61,269 bases of DNA from an uncultured Kangiella sp. (GTDB taxonomy: Bacteria; Pseudomonadota; Gammaproteobacteria; Enterobacterales; Kangiellaceae), in assembly GCA_950096615.1 (NCBI GenBank), contig CATNCP010000002.1, positions 1 to 61,269 of the forward strand, written 5' to 3'. Positions within the stretch are counted from its first letter, which is position 1, and every line of letters starts with the position of its first letter. Positions 45,631-60,869 of the stretch are shown one piece after another. A program made the translations under genes and the position numbers. The notes beneath the pieces are model-generated. The model made no database searches, had not been told where the DNA came from, and saw only the letters and a list, made by a program, of their open reading frames with translations.

Positions 45631-45654
45631 CTTTAATAAGAAACTTGCGCAGCC

Positions 45655-47679
45655 TTGTCCTTACCACAACTCAATCAACGCCAACAACAAGCTCTGTTAA
45701 ATACCTCTGGTCCGCTATTGGTATTGGCTGGTGCTGGCAGTGGTAAAACAAGTGTAATTACGCGCAAAATCGTTTACCTGATTAAAGAACGCAAAATTCC
45801 GGCGCGTAATATTGTTGCTGTAACTTTTACCAATAAAGCATCGCGTGAGATGAAACAGCGCGTTAGTAAAATTGCAGGACAAAATGCCACCAAAGGGTTA
45901 ACCGTATCGACCTTCCATAACTTTGGTCTTAACTTTATCCGACGAGAGTATAAGACCCTTGGTATGAAGTCGAACTTTACCATTTTCGATGATCAAGACA
46001 GTTTAGCGCTTCTAAAAGACTTAGGTTTTAAAGAGGCCGAAAGCGATAAAGCATTACTATCGCAGCTACAGAATCAAATCTCTAACTGGAAAAATGATTT
46101 AATTCTTCCAGAGCAAGCTATTGCCCAGGCCAATACTCAAGAGCTTTTAGTGTTTGCTAAAGTGTATGAAAAATACGCCCGAAGCATGAAAGCTTACAAC
46201 GCTGTCGATTTTGATGATTTAATTTTAATTCCAACGTTACTGCTCCGTGATAATCCACAAGTTCGTGAAAAGTGGCAGAATAAAATTAAATATCTGTTAG
46301 TCGATGAGTATCAAGATACAAACACTAGCCAATATGAGTTAATTAAATATTTGGTTGGACAGTTCGGCAACTTCACCGTAGTTGGTGATGATGATCAATC
46401 TATTTACTCATGGCGTGGCGCAAGACCTGAGAACCTTGATCAACTTGCGACAGACTTTCCAAAGCTGCAAGTAACAAAGCTTGAGCAAAACTATCGTTCT
46501 TATGGTCGGATCCTCAAAGCTGCTAACGTACTTATTGATAACAACCCACACGTGTTTGAAAAGAAACTTTGGTCGGACAAACCTTATGGCGATCCACTTC
46601 GCGTAGTCACTTGTGCCAACGAAGACGACGAAGCACAAAAAGTGGTTACCGAGATTATTTCTCGTAAAGTAAAAACTAAAAACGGAAAGTATTCTGACTT
46701 TGCGATTCTTTATCGCGGCAATCACCAGGCAAAACTTTTTGAAAAAGCATTAATCGCTAATAAAGTGCCTTATAAAATTTCAGGAAGCACCTCTTTCTTT
46801 GGTCGCTCAGAAATTAAGGATATTATGGCTTATCTTCGTTTGCTAGCGAATGAAGATGATGATAATGCTTTTTTGCGAATTGCTAATACTCCTCGTCGGT
46901 CTATAGGTCCAACAACTCTTGAGCAACTTGGAACCTATGCACAAAAGCGGCACATCAGTCTATATGCCGCGTCTTTCGAGATGGGCTTGGAACAATATTT
47001 GACCGGAAAGGGTTTAGATTCTGTACGCCGTTTTGTTGATACTATTTCGCGCGCAGCGGATAACGCTAAACGTGGTGATAGCCTAGGGGTTATTCACGAG
47101 CTCATCGCTAAGATCGGTTATCACTCCTGGTTACACGAAACCTCAAGCACACCCAAGGCTGCTGAGTTTCGATGGAATAATATTCAGGAGCTTCTTGGTT
47201 GGGTTGAAAAATATGTTGATGAAAATGAGCATGACGAAAACCCATTCGCTGCAGCGGTCACCAATCTCATGTTGCGTGACATGCTTGATCGTAATGAAGA
47301 AGAGGAAGAAAACGCTAATCAGGTTCAATTAATGACGCTTCATGCTGCAAAAGGTCTCGAGTTTAATCATGTCTATCTAGTCGGTATGGAAGAGGAGTTT
47401 TTACCGCATAAATCGAGTATCGAAAATGATGATATTGAAGAAGAGCGGCGACTTGCTTATGTTGGAATTACTCGAGCACAACGAACGCTAGTATTTACCC
47501 TGTGTAAAAAACGTAACAAGTTTGGTGAAGTCATCAACTGCGAGCCAAGCCGTTTCTTAGAAGAAATCCCCGAAGAAGATCTTGATTGGGATGCAAAGCG
47601 TCAACCATTAACAGAGTCCGAACAAAAAGAATTAGCTGATGATAATTTTTCGATGCTTAAATCTTTATTTAACGAGTAG
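45655..47679 (+). CDS. rep: ATP-dependent DNA helicase Rep
   Basis: 674 residues, equal to E. coli Rep (673). SF1A helicase motifs in order: Walker A LVLAGAGSGKTSVI, motif Ia FTNKASREMKQR, motif II VDEYQDTN, motif III GDDDQSIYSWRGARPENL, motif IV LEQNYRS, motif V LMTLHAAKGLEFNHVYLVGMEE, motif VI ERRLAYVGITRAQ. It removes proteins ahead of the replication fork. The start appears to be TTG at 45655, as no ATG is near the N-terminal homology (LPQLNQRQQQAL); no strong Shine-Dalgarno is seen. Confidence 0.94.
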   Translation: MSLPQLNQRQQQALLNTSGPLLVLAGAGSGKTSVITRKIVYLIKERKIPARNIVAVTFTNKASREMKQRVSKIAGQNATKGLTVSTFHNFGLNFIRREYKTLGMKSNFTIFDDQDSLALLKDLGFKEAESDKALLSQLQNQISNWKNDLILPEQAIAQANTQELLVFAKVYEKYARSMKAYNAVDFDDLILIPTLLLRDNPQVREKWQNKIKYLLVDEYQDTNTSQYELIKYLVGQFGNFTVVGDDDQSIYSWRGARPENLDQLATDFPKLQVTKLEQNYRSYGRILKAANVLIDNNPHVFEKKLWSDKPYGDPLRVVTCANEDDEAQKVVTEIISRKVKTKNGKYSDFAILYRGNHQAKLFEKALIANKVPYKISGSTSFFGRSEIKDIMAYLRLLANEDDDNAFLRIANTPRRSIGPTTLEQLGTYAQKRHISLYAASFEMGLEQYLTGKGLDSVRRFVDTISRAADNAKRGDSLGVIHELIAKIGYHSWLHETSSTPKAAEFRWNNIQELLGWVEKYVDENEHDENPFAAAVTNLMLRDMLDRNEEEEENANQVQLMTLHAAKGLEFNHVYLVGMEEEFLPHKSSIENDDIEEERRLAYVGITRAQRTLVFTLCKKRNKFGEVINCEPSRFLEEIPEEDLDWDAKRQPLTESEQKELADDNFSMLKSLFNE

Positions 47680-47817
47680 GTGTGCCTCTTAATCATTGCA
47701 CTGTTACAAAACTAATACACTTTTTCCTCTTTTGCCATTAATTACAAATTGCCTCTTGCTTATCACCTAAATTATCGTTAATAATAAATTATTGGTAAAG
47801 GTCACAGGAGGTGTACC

Positions 47818-47949
47818 ATGTCACTTATCAGCTGGTTATTCGTAAGCGTTATCTGTGTGCTTATCGTCATTGTTGGCTATGCGGGTGTTACCGGAAAATC
47901 GATCTTCGCTTATAAACACAAAAATAATCACAAACGACCGCATCATTAA
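47818..47949 (+). CDS. small single-pass membrane protein (43 residues)
   Basis: The ATG at 47818 is preceded by AGGAGGTG at 47806-47813, the best Shine-Dalgarno in the window. The product starts MSLISWLFVSVICVLIVIVGY, one membrane helix (about 4-24), followed by a basic, His-rich tail (YKHKNNHKRPHH) that would be cytoplasmic if the N terminus is outside. It stands alone after rep and ends at a strong bidirectional terminator. I do not recognise a family. The Shine-Dalgarno and terminator argue that it is real. Confidence 0.7.
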   Translation: MSLISWLFVSVICVLIVIVGYAGVTGKSIFAYKHKNNHKRPHH

Positions 47950-47973
47950 AAAAGGCTTCCGAAGAAGCCTTTT
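47950..47973. terminator. bidirectional rho-independent terminator
   Basis: AAAAGGCTTC (47950-47959), loop CGAA, GAAGCCTTTT (47964-47973), followed by ATTAGG. It has A-tracts and T-tracts on both sides and lies between the small membrane protein gene and the convergent fadA. Confidence 0.88.
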
Positions 47974-47981
47974 ATTAGGTT

Positions 47982-51324
<3,343 letters not shown>

Positions 51325-51644
51325 TCTGTTTCTCCGTTTTGGTTATCAGATGATGGAATTGAACTTCTGACCGTTCTGATTAAAGTAGATTAGGGCAATC
51401 CAGTGTACTTCAACCCGCCCAGAGGTCACAACACATCTCTACGGCTCTATCTGGTCTGACCAATCATAACGAACTTTTTAGCGTAACAAAAGCTCTCGAT
51501 ATAGCTTCGGTCACAAAATCAACAATCATGCTCTATCCCCTCTACAGCAACAACTTTGCTTGAATAACCCATTCTTTCCTTGCCCCTCAACGGCCCGATC
51601 TGAAATAATGATTGCTTATTGTCTCAAATTTTTATGGTAGTTAT
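51325..51644. promoter_or_regulatory. divergent region fadB / pepQ with a FadR-like operator
   Basis: This 320-base region has no gene. At 51449-51465 the sequence ATCTGGTCTGACCAATC contains the exact palindrome TGGTC-T-GACCA (51452-51462), which resembles the core of FadR operators ahead of fad genes in enterobacteria and vibrios. I infer repression of fadBA relieved by long-chain acyl-CoA. Whether the genome encodes FadR cannot be seen here. The pepQ promoter should lie in the right half. Confidence 0.55.
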
Positions 51645-52967
51645 ATGACAGACGCAGAGCTAAAACCTTTATTCTCTGAGCACATTGACACGATTACCAA
51701 GCGTTACCAAGACGCTATGCAGCGCCACGGTTTTGACCACTTGTTGATCCCAGCGGGTTCACTGCACGGTATTTTCTTGGACGATATGTCCTATCCGTTT
51801 AAATCCAACTTCCATTTCAACAGTTTCGTTCCCCATTCGGATTTGCATGACAGCACGATTCTTATTTCAGCCAAAGGCGAACGCACGTTGTGTTATTACC
51901 AGCCGGTTGATTTCTGGCATAAAGTTGCTGGCGATCCTGATGGGTTCTGGGTTGAACACTTTGACATCAAGATGATGCGCAAAAAAGATGAAGTTCGTGC
52001 CTTTATGCCATCGAGCGGTACCATCGCCTTCATCGGTGAAATGGCCTACCCTTTCCTGGATGAAGATTTTGATGCTATCAACCCAGGTAACTTGATTAAT
52101 GAAATTAATTGGCACCGTGCGATCAAGACCGATTACGAGATTGAATGCTCAGCGCTAGCCAATAAACGTGCCGCGATGGGCCATATGGCTGCCCGCGACA
52201 TGTTCTATAACCAAGGTTCCGAGCTTGAAATCCACCTAGCTTACTTATTAGCGAGTGGACATCATGAAGCACAGCTTCCGTATAACAGTATTGTTGCGCT
52301 CAACGAAAACGCCTCGATTTTGCACTATATGCATTACGATACTGAGCGTCCAAGCGAACACCGCACCTTCCTAATCGACGCCGGTGCGCGCTATAACAGT
52401 TATGATGCGGATATTACTCGTACCTACGCATTCGATAAAAATACTGAGTTTGCTGATCTAATCAATACTATGGAGCAGTTGCACCTTAGCGTTGTTGATC
52501 GTGTTAAGCCTGGTCAGTCATACGTTGATCTGCATATCGACACACATCTAGAAATCGCCAAAGTCTTGAATCAGTACAAGATCTGCGACATGAGCCCTGA
52601 GTCGATGCTGGAGAATGGCGTGACTCGCACTTTCTTCCCGCATGGGTTAGGTCATCAAATTGGTCTTCAGGTGCACGACGTTGGTGGTCACCAATCCAAT
52701 GCCGATGGTGATCCAGCGCCACCGCCGCAAGAACATCCGTTCTTACGCAATACCCGTCCGATCGAGAAGAACCAGATTTTAACCATTGAGCCAGGACTTT
52801 ATTTCATCAAGTCGTTACTTGCCGATCTAAAAGCCAGCGAACACGGTTCAAGCATCAACTGGAACCGTATCGAAGATTTCCGTCCGTTTGGCGGTATTCG
52901 AATTGAGGACGATATTGCGGTAACCGAAACAGGCCACCGCAACTTAACTCGCGCTTATTTAAAATAA
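51645..52967 (+). CDS. pepQ: Xaa-Pro dipeptidase PepQ
   Basis: 440 residues from the ATG at 51645 (an upstream in-frame TTG at 51612 is not supported by homologues). Pita-bread metal ligands: DAGARYNSYDADITRTYAF (two Asp), HGLGHQIGLQVHDVGG (His), TIEPGLYF (Glu), IRIEDDIAVTE (Glu). Dimanganese prolidase. The order fadBA, then divergent pepQ-yigZ, matches E. coli. It ends three bases before yigZ. Confidence 0.93.
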   Translation: MTDAELKPLFSEHIDTITKRYQDAMQRHGFDHLLIPAGSLHGIFLDDMSYPFKSNFHFNSFVPHSDLHDSTILISAKGERTLCYYQPVDFWHKVAGDPDGFWVEHFDIKMMRKKDEVRAFMPSSGTIAFIGEMAYPFLDEDFDAINPGNLINEINWHRAIKTDYEIECSALANKRAAMGHMAARDMFYNQGSELEIHLAYLLASGHHEAQLPYNSIVALNENASILHYMHYDTERPSEHRTFLIDAGARYNSYDADITRTYAFDKNTEFADLINTMEQLHLSVVDRVKPGQSYVDLHIDTHLEIAKVLNQYKICDMSPESMLENGVTRTFFPHGLGHQIGLQVHDVGGHQSNADGDPAPPPQEHPFLRNTRPIEKNQILTIEPGLYFIKSLLADLKASEHGSSINWNRIEDFRPFGGIRIEDDIAVTETGHRNLTRAYLK

Positions 52968-52970
52968 GCG

Positions 52971-53648
52971 ATGAGCAAACCTACAGCGCCGCAGGATAAG
53001 CCTGCGGCCGCTACCGCTTCCTATAGCGTTCCAAGCCATCCGGTTAACCAACCTTGTACCTTTGAAGAAATCATCAAGGGAAGTCGCTTCACCACTCGAA
53101 TTGTTTTTACGCCTTCCGTTGAACAAGCAAAGGCATTTATCAAGCAACTGAACACCGACGAACCCGATGCCACCCATCATTGTTGGGCCTATATCGTTGG
53201 TAACCCTAACAGCACAACATTGATGGCTTGCTCTGATGATGGCGAGCCCAGTGGAACAGCAGGTATGCCGATGCTCAATGTTCTAAAACACGCCGAACTG
53301 GGTGATATTACCGCTGTGGTAACCCGCTATTATGGTGGTACCAAGCTTGGGACTGGCGGCTTAGCCAGAGCTTATAGCGGCGGTGTTAAGGAAGGTCTAG
53401 TTACAGTAAGTACTCACCAACGTATTTATACAACCCCTGTAGAGATAATTATCTCTTATGAGCTTCAGAATCAAATTCGGTACTTGCTTGAAGAGCATCA
53501 GGCTCAAGATATCAATGAACAATTCTCTGACAAAGTCGTTATAATGGCACAGTTGCCATCACAGCAGCTGGATTCTTTTTTGGCTTCAGTAGAAGCTTAC
53601 GAAAATAAACAACAACTTACGATTAAGGTAGATCATGACAGCGCTTAA
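52971..53648 (+). CDS. yigZ: IMPACT/UPF0029 family protein YigZ
   Basis: 225 residues. The UPF0029 signature is HHCWAYIVGN...SDDGEPSGTAGMPMLNVLKHAELGDITAVVTRYYGGTKLGTGGLARAYSGG. An N-terminal tail of about 25 residues is Ala/Pro-rich and atypical. A C-terminal DUF1949 domain follows. The function is uncertain; eukaryotic IMPACT binds GCN1. It lies directly behind pepQ, as in E. coli, and overlaps the next gene by 14 bases. Confidence 0.9.
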   Translation: MSKPTAPQDKPAAATASYSVPSHPVNQPCTFEEIIKGSRFTTRIVFTPSVEQAKAFIKQLNTDEPDATHHCWAYIVGNPNSTTLMACSDDGEPSGTAGMPMLNVLKHAELGDITAVVTRYYGGTKLGTGGLARAYSGGVKEGLVTVSTHQRIYTTPVEIIISYELQNQIRYLLEEHQAQDINEQFSDKVVIMAQLPSQQLDSFLASVEAYENKQQLTIKVDHDSA

Positions 53649-53997
53649 ACATATCCACATGACCTTGGCCATTATTACCATTCTTGGCTTTTTACTCCGC
53701 AGTGTATGGTTATTTAAACAAAGCCCAACCCTACAAAAAAAATGGGTCAAGATTGCGCCGCATATTATCGATACTTTATTATTAGGTACTGGTATCGCTC
53801 TATGGGCAACATGGTACGGAGCCGTGTTTCAACCGTGGATTATTGCTAAGATAGCTATGATCGTGCTGTATATTGGATTTGGTATTGTCACGTTTAAGAC
53901 TCAGAGCAAAGGCCTTCGAGGACTGATGTTTACCCTTGCAATTGCAAGTTTTGCCACCATTCTTTATTTAGCACGCACGAAACCATTGCTTTGGTAA
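53635..53997 (+). CDS. SirB family integral membrane protein
   Basis: 120 residues with four helices. MTALKHIHMTLAIITILGFLLRSVWLFKQSPTLQKKWVKIAPHIIDTLLLGTGIALWATW fits the SirB2 family of small membrane proteins, with His and Arg conserved near helix ends. Role unknown. The ATG overlaps yigZ by 14 bases. Confidence 0.82.
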   Translation: MTALKHIHMTLAIITILGFLLRSVWLFKQSPTLQKKWVKIAPHIIDTLLLGTGIALWATWYGAVFQPWIIAKIAMIVLYIGFGIVTFKTQSKGLRGLMFTLAIASFATILYLARTKPLLW

Positions 53998-54021
53998 TTC
54001 ATTCTCAACAATAGGTGAACC

Positions 54022-54261
54022 ATGGTTGATCCAAAGAAGTTAGATGACATTGCAAAGAAACTATCCGATGCAGTACCTGAACGGTTAAAAACTGCTAAAG
54101 ATGAGATGAGTAAACAGTTTAAGCAAGTTTTACAAACTCAGTTGAGTAAGCTCGACTTGGTTTCACGTGATGAGTTCGATACCCAAACTCAAGTTTTGTT
54201 AAGAACCCGCCAAAAACTTGAAGAGCTTGAGAAGAAACTGTCGGAGCTTGAAAACCGATAG
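54022..54261 (+). CDS. ubiK: ubiquinone biosynthesis accessory factor UbiK (BMFP)
   Basis: 79 residues, no membrane segment: an N-terminal amphipathic helix (KKLDDIAKKLSDAVPERLKTAKDEMSKQFKQVLQTQLSKLDLVSRDEFDTQTQVLLRTRQKLEELEKKLSELEN), ending in a coiled coil that trimerises. This matches E. coli YqiC/UbiK, which binds the Ubi complex and lipids and aids ubiquinone synthesis under aerobic conditions. It links with ubiC and ubiA in this window, though not in one operon. Confidence 0.85.
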   Translation: MVDPKKLDDIAKKLSDAVPERLKTAKDEMSKQFKQVLQTQLSKLDLVSRDEFDTQTQVLLRTRQKLEELEKKLSELENR

Positions 54262-54393
54262 TCCAGCTAACATAAGCCGACTCAATAGTAATTGCGTAAC
54301 TTTTACACTTTAAGTCGGCTTTGCTTATATCCTCACTTGCCTTTTACTGTCGTTTGTATAATCTGAGTACAGGGAACATAACAACTCAGAATT

Positions 54394-55893
54394 ATGCTAT
54401 TAATCGGTGGTAATCCAAAGAAAGAACACATAGTCCTAAACCCAAAGATGGCTAACCGTCATGGTTTGGTCGCTGGTGCTACGGGAACAGGTAAAACAGT
54501 CACTCTGCAGGTATTAGCGGAAGGCTTTTCCAAGATGGGAGTGCCGGTATTTACCGCTGATGTAAAGGGTGATTTATCTGGTGTTGCTGCGGCTGCGGGC
54601 TCGCATCCAAAAATTGACGAGCGCATTGAGAAGATCGGCATCGACAACTATCAGTCTCATGATAACCCTGTCATTTTTTGGGATGTCTTCGGTAAGCATG
54701 GACACCCGGTCCGTACGACTATTTCTGAGATGGGTCCTATCCTTCTTGCCAACCTACTAGAGCTCAACGATACCCAGGAAGGTGTCCTTCATATTGCTTT
54801 TGATATTGCCGATGAACAAGGTCTTTTACTCTTAGATATCAAAGACTTACGGTCTATGCTTAATTGGTTAAGTGATAACCGCAAAGAGATTATGCGTGAG
54901 TACGGAAATGTCTCCCCACAAAGTGTTGCCGCTATCGTCCGACGCTTACTGGTGCTTGAAAACTCAGGTGGCGACCAATTCTTTGGTGAACCAGCTCTTA
55001 ATATTCAAGATATGATGCGTACTGATACGTCTGGCCGGGGTTTGATAAACATCCTTCATAGCAAGGAGTTGATGCTCAACCCACGCATTTATTCCACATT
55101 CTTATTATGGTTACTGTCAGAGTTGTTTGAAGAACTTGAGGAAGTTGGTGATCCTGATAAGCCGCGTTTGGTCTTCTTTTTTGACGAGGCCCACTTACTT
55201 TTTGAAAATGCGCCGAAAGCTTTACTGGATCGAATTGAGCAAGTGGTACGCCTTATCCGCTCAAAAGGCGTCGGTGTCTTCTTTGTCACTCAGCACCCGA
55301 CAGATATTCCTGATGATGTCCTCGGGCAGTTAGGTAACCGCATCCAGCATGCTTTACGGGCTTTCACCCCAAGAGATTTTAAAGCTGTTAAAACCGCTGC
55401 CGAAACATTCCGCCCTAACCCAGAACTTGATGCTGAGTCTCTCATCACACAGCTCGGTGTTGGTGAAGCCCTAGTTTCCGTGCTTGATGAAAAAGGCCGT
55501 CCCGGTATTGTTCAACAAACCCTTATCTGTCCTCCTGAATCACGCATTGGTCCATTAAAAGGTCCAGAGCGTAAAAAGGTGTTCCAAGAATCTCCTGTTC
55601 ACGGGGTTTATGATAAAGCTATCGATCGTGAGTCTGCCTATGAAATATTATTGGCTAAAGAACAGAAGTTAGAAGAACGTAAGCAAAAAGAGATGGAGCA
55701 AGCAAAACAACTCCGTGAAAAAGAAGAAAAGGCAAAAGCTGCTAAGAAGAAAGCTAGCCGTAGTTCTTCTCGTAAATCAAACCGTCAAGGAGTTGGCGAA
55801 ACATTTCTCAAAACCCTCGCAAGAACCCTTGGTTCAAATCTTGGAAAAAAATTACTTAGGGGTATTTTAGGTTCTCTGACCGGCAGTAAGTAG
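54394..55893 (+). CDS. HerA-like DUF853 ATPase (YjgR-like)
   Basis: 499 residues. Walker [22 protein letters not shown] (about 26-46), [31 protein letters not shown], Walker [59 protein letters not shown]. It aligns with E. coli YjgR over its length. Near the end there is a Lys/Glu coiled coil ([31 protein letters not shown]-like) and then [17 protein letters not shown]. Predicted to be a hexameric motor acting on DNA or membranes; its role is unknown. It has its own strong terminator. Confidence 0.87.
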   Translation: MLLIGGNPKKEHIVLNPKMANRHGLVAGATGTGKTVTLQVLAEGFSKMGVPVFTADVKGDLSGVAAAAGSHPKIDERIEKIGIDNYQSHDNPVIFWDVFGKHGHPVRTTISEMGPILLANLLELNDTQEGVLHIAFDIADEQGLLLLDIKDLRSMLNWLSDNRKEIMREYGNVSPQSVAAIVRRLLVLENSGGDQFFGEPALNIQDMMRTDTSGRGLINILHSKELMLNPRIYSTFLLWLLSELFEELEEVGDPDKPRLVFFFDEAHLLFENAPKALLDRIEQVVRLIRSKGVGVFFVTQHPTDIPDDVLGQLGNRIQHALRAFTPRDFKAVKTAAETFRPNPELDAESLITQLGVGEALVSVLDEKGRPGIVQQTLICPPESRIGPLKGPERKKVFQESPVHGVYDKAIDRESAYEILLAKEQKLEERKQKEMEQAKQLREKEEKAKAAKKKASRSSSRKSNRQGVGETFLKTLARTLGSNLGKKLLRGILGSLTGSK

Positions 55894-55910
55894 TTACCGT
55901 TAATATAAAA

Positions 55911-55932
55911 AAAGGTGCTCAAGAGCACCTTT
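55911..55932. terminator. rho-independent terminator after the HerA-like gene
   Basis: AAAGGTGCTC (55911-55920) and GAGCACCTTT (55923-55932), with a further run of A residues upstream. It can act for the HerA-like gene and, on the other strand, for dodecin (ends 55979). Confidence 0.85.
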
Positions 55933-55978
55933 CATAACTTGTTATTGGAACTTGCTAATAACAATTATTACCTGAAGC

Positions 55979-56182
55979 TTAATCTTTCAATAGGAATGTA
56001 ACTTTCAGCACTACTCGAAAACCGATAACATCTCCATTTTCGATCACAGCTTGCTGTTCTTTTACCCAAGCGGCTTTGACTTGGTCTAAAGTTTTATTAG
56101 CTCGTTTCACGCCCTGAACCACCGCATCTTCAAAACTTTTCTCTGACTCAACAATTATTTCGGTAACCTTAGCTACTGACAT
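55979..56182 (-). CDS. dodecin (flavin-binding small protein)
   Basis: 67 residues, beta-alpha-beta-beta: VAKVTEIIVESEKSFEDAVVQGVKRANKTLDQVKAAWVKEQQAVIENGDVIGFRVVLKVTFLLKD. Trp in AAWVKEQQ stacks with flavin. Dodecins form a dodecamer that stores riboflavin or FMN. AAGGAG is six bases upstream. Single gene with terminators on both sides. Confidence 0.92.
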   Translation of the reverse strand: MSVAKVTEIIVESEKSFEDAVVQGVKRANKTLDQVKAAWVKEQQAVIENGDVIGFRVVLKVTFLLKD

Positions 56183-56304
56183 ATGACTCTCCTTTGTTAT
56201 TAATGATTTATTTATCCCTTTTCATATTACGTATTTTTCCTGTATAAACAAGGTACTAGTGTTTAACATTTGTAAAATATCACAACTGATCATTAAGAGG
56301 TTTT

Positions 56305-57201
56305 ATGTTTTCAATCACCGAGCACCCTTTTCTAGTTCCTTTCGATAACTCCTTTGAGTTAGCTAAAATGAAAACTTCCTTCGATGATTTAAACAAAAAA
56401 TCTCATTATAAAAAAATTTATAAATCCAACCGTCAAAAGCTCTATGAAACCCAGCAAAAGCTGTATGCTCATAATAAGTACTCTGTCCTTTTCATCTTTC
56501 AAGCCATGGATGCAGCAGGCAAAGACAGCACTATTCGTCATGTATTTAGAGGGGTTAACCCGGCTGGTTTCCAAGTCTCAAGCTTTAAACAGCCTTCAAA
56601 GCGTGAACTTGACCATGATTTTCTATGGCGCACCGCTAAAGAACTTCCACAACGCGGAAAAATTGGTATTTTTAATCGAAGTTATTATGAAGAAACACTC
56701 GTTGTTAGGGTTCATCCTGAATATTTACAATCCCAACAATTACCGTTTGACTATAAAGCCAAACTCACTTCATCTGATTCCAAGGGTGAACCGGATTTGT
56801 GGCAACAACGTTTTCGCTCAATTAATGATCATGAGCATCACCTTGCATCTAACGGCACCGTCATTCGAAAGTTTTTCCTAAATGTTTCACGTGAAGAGCA
56901 ACATCGTCGCTTTAAAGATCGCATTGATCGCCCTGAAAAAAATTGGAAATTTTCAGCGAGTGACTTAAAAGAGAGTCAATTGTGGGACAAGTACATGGAG
57001 GCCTATCAAGACTGCTTACGAAGCACATCGACTCCTTGGGCACCTTGGTACTGCATTCCAGCCGATAATAAACCAGCAATGCGAGCAACCGTGTCAGAAA
57101 TCGTCCTCCAGACACTAAAAAATCTAGATATCGAGTACCCACAACTGGATGATGACACAACTGCTAAACTTCAAAACTTCCGTTCTCAGCTAATTATTTA
57201 A
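56305..57201 (+). CDS. polyphosphate kinase 2 (PPK2) family protein
   Basis: 298 residues, class I size. Walker A FQAMDAAGKDSTIRHVFRGVNPAGFQV, lid/Walker B FNRSYYEETLVVRVHPEYL, and the Arg-rich ending FLNVSREEQHRRFKDRIDRPEKNWKFSASDLKE...WYCIPADNKPAMRA. The class transfers phosphate between polyphosphate and nucleoside di- or monophosphates; which direction and nucleotide are favoured here is unclear. AAGAGG is upstream of the ATG. It ends at a strong terminator. Confidence 0.9.
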   Translation: MFSITEHPFLVPFDNSFELAKMKTSFDDLNKKSHYKKIYKSNRQKLYETQQKLYAHNKYSVLFIFQAMDAAGKDSTIRHVFRGVNPAGFQVSSFKQPSKRELDHDFLWRTAKELPQRGKIGIFNRSYYEETLVVRVHPEYLQSQQLPFDYKAKLTSSDSKGEPDLWQQRFRSINDHEHHLASNGTVIRKFFLNVSREEQHRRFKDRIDRPEKNWKFSASDLKESQLWDKYMEAYQDCLRSTSTPWAPWYCIPADNKPAMRATVSEIVLQTLKNLDIEYPQLDDDTTAKLQNFRSQLII

Positions 57202-57212
57202 TGACTTATAAG

Positions 57213-57238
57213 AAAAGGGGCTATGAAGCCCCTTTTTT
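57213..57238 (+). terminator. rho-independent terminator between PPK2 and gyrB
   Basis: AAAAGGGGCT (57213-57222), loop ATGA, AGCCCCTTTT (57227-57236) plus TT. Good for PPK2; with the AAAA arm it may also end gyrB, whose stop is at 57253 on the other strand. Confidence 0.9.
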
Positions 57239-57252
57239 ATTGTGATAACAAT

Positions 57253-60824
<3,572 letters not shown>

Positions 60825-60869
60825 GAGTTATACAACTCTATAACCAATAAGACGAGGCTTAATTGCCAA

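Noticed and set aside
45655-47679. Possible UvrD or PcrA instead of Rep
   Set aside because: Length and overall match fit Rep better; motif VI and the absence of the long UvrD C-terminal tail agree with Rep.
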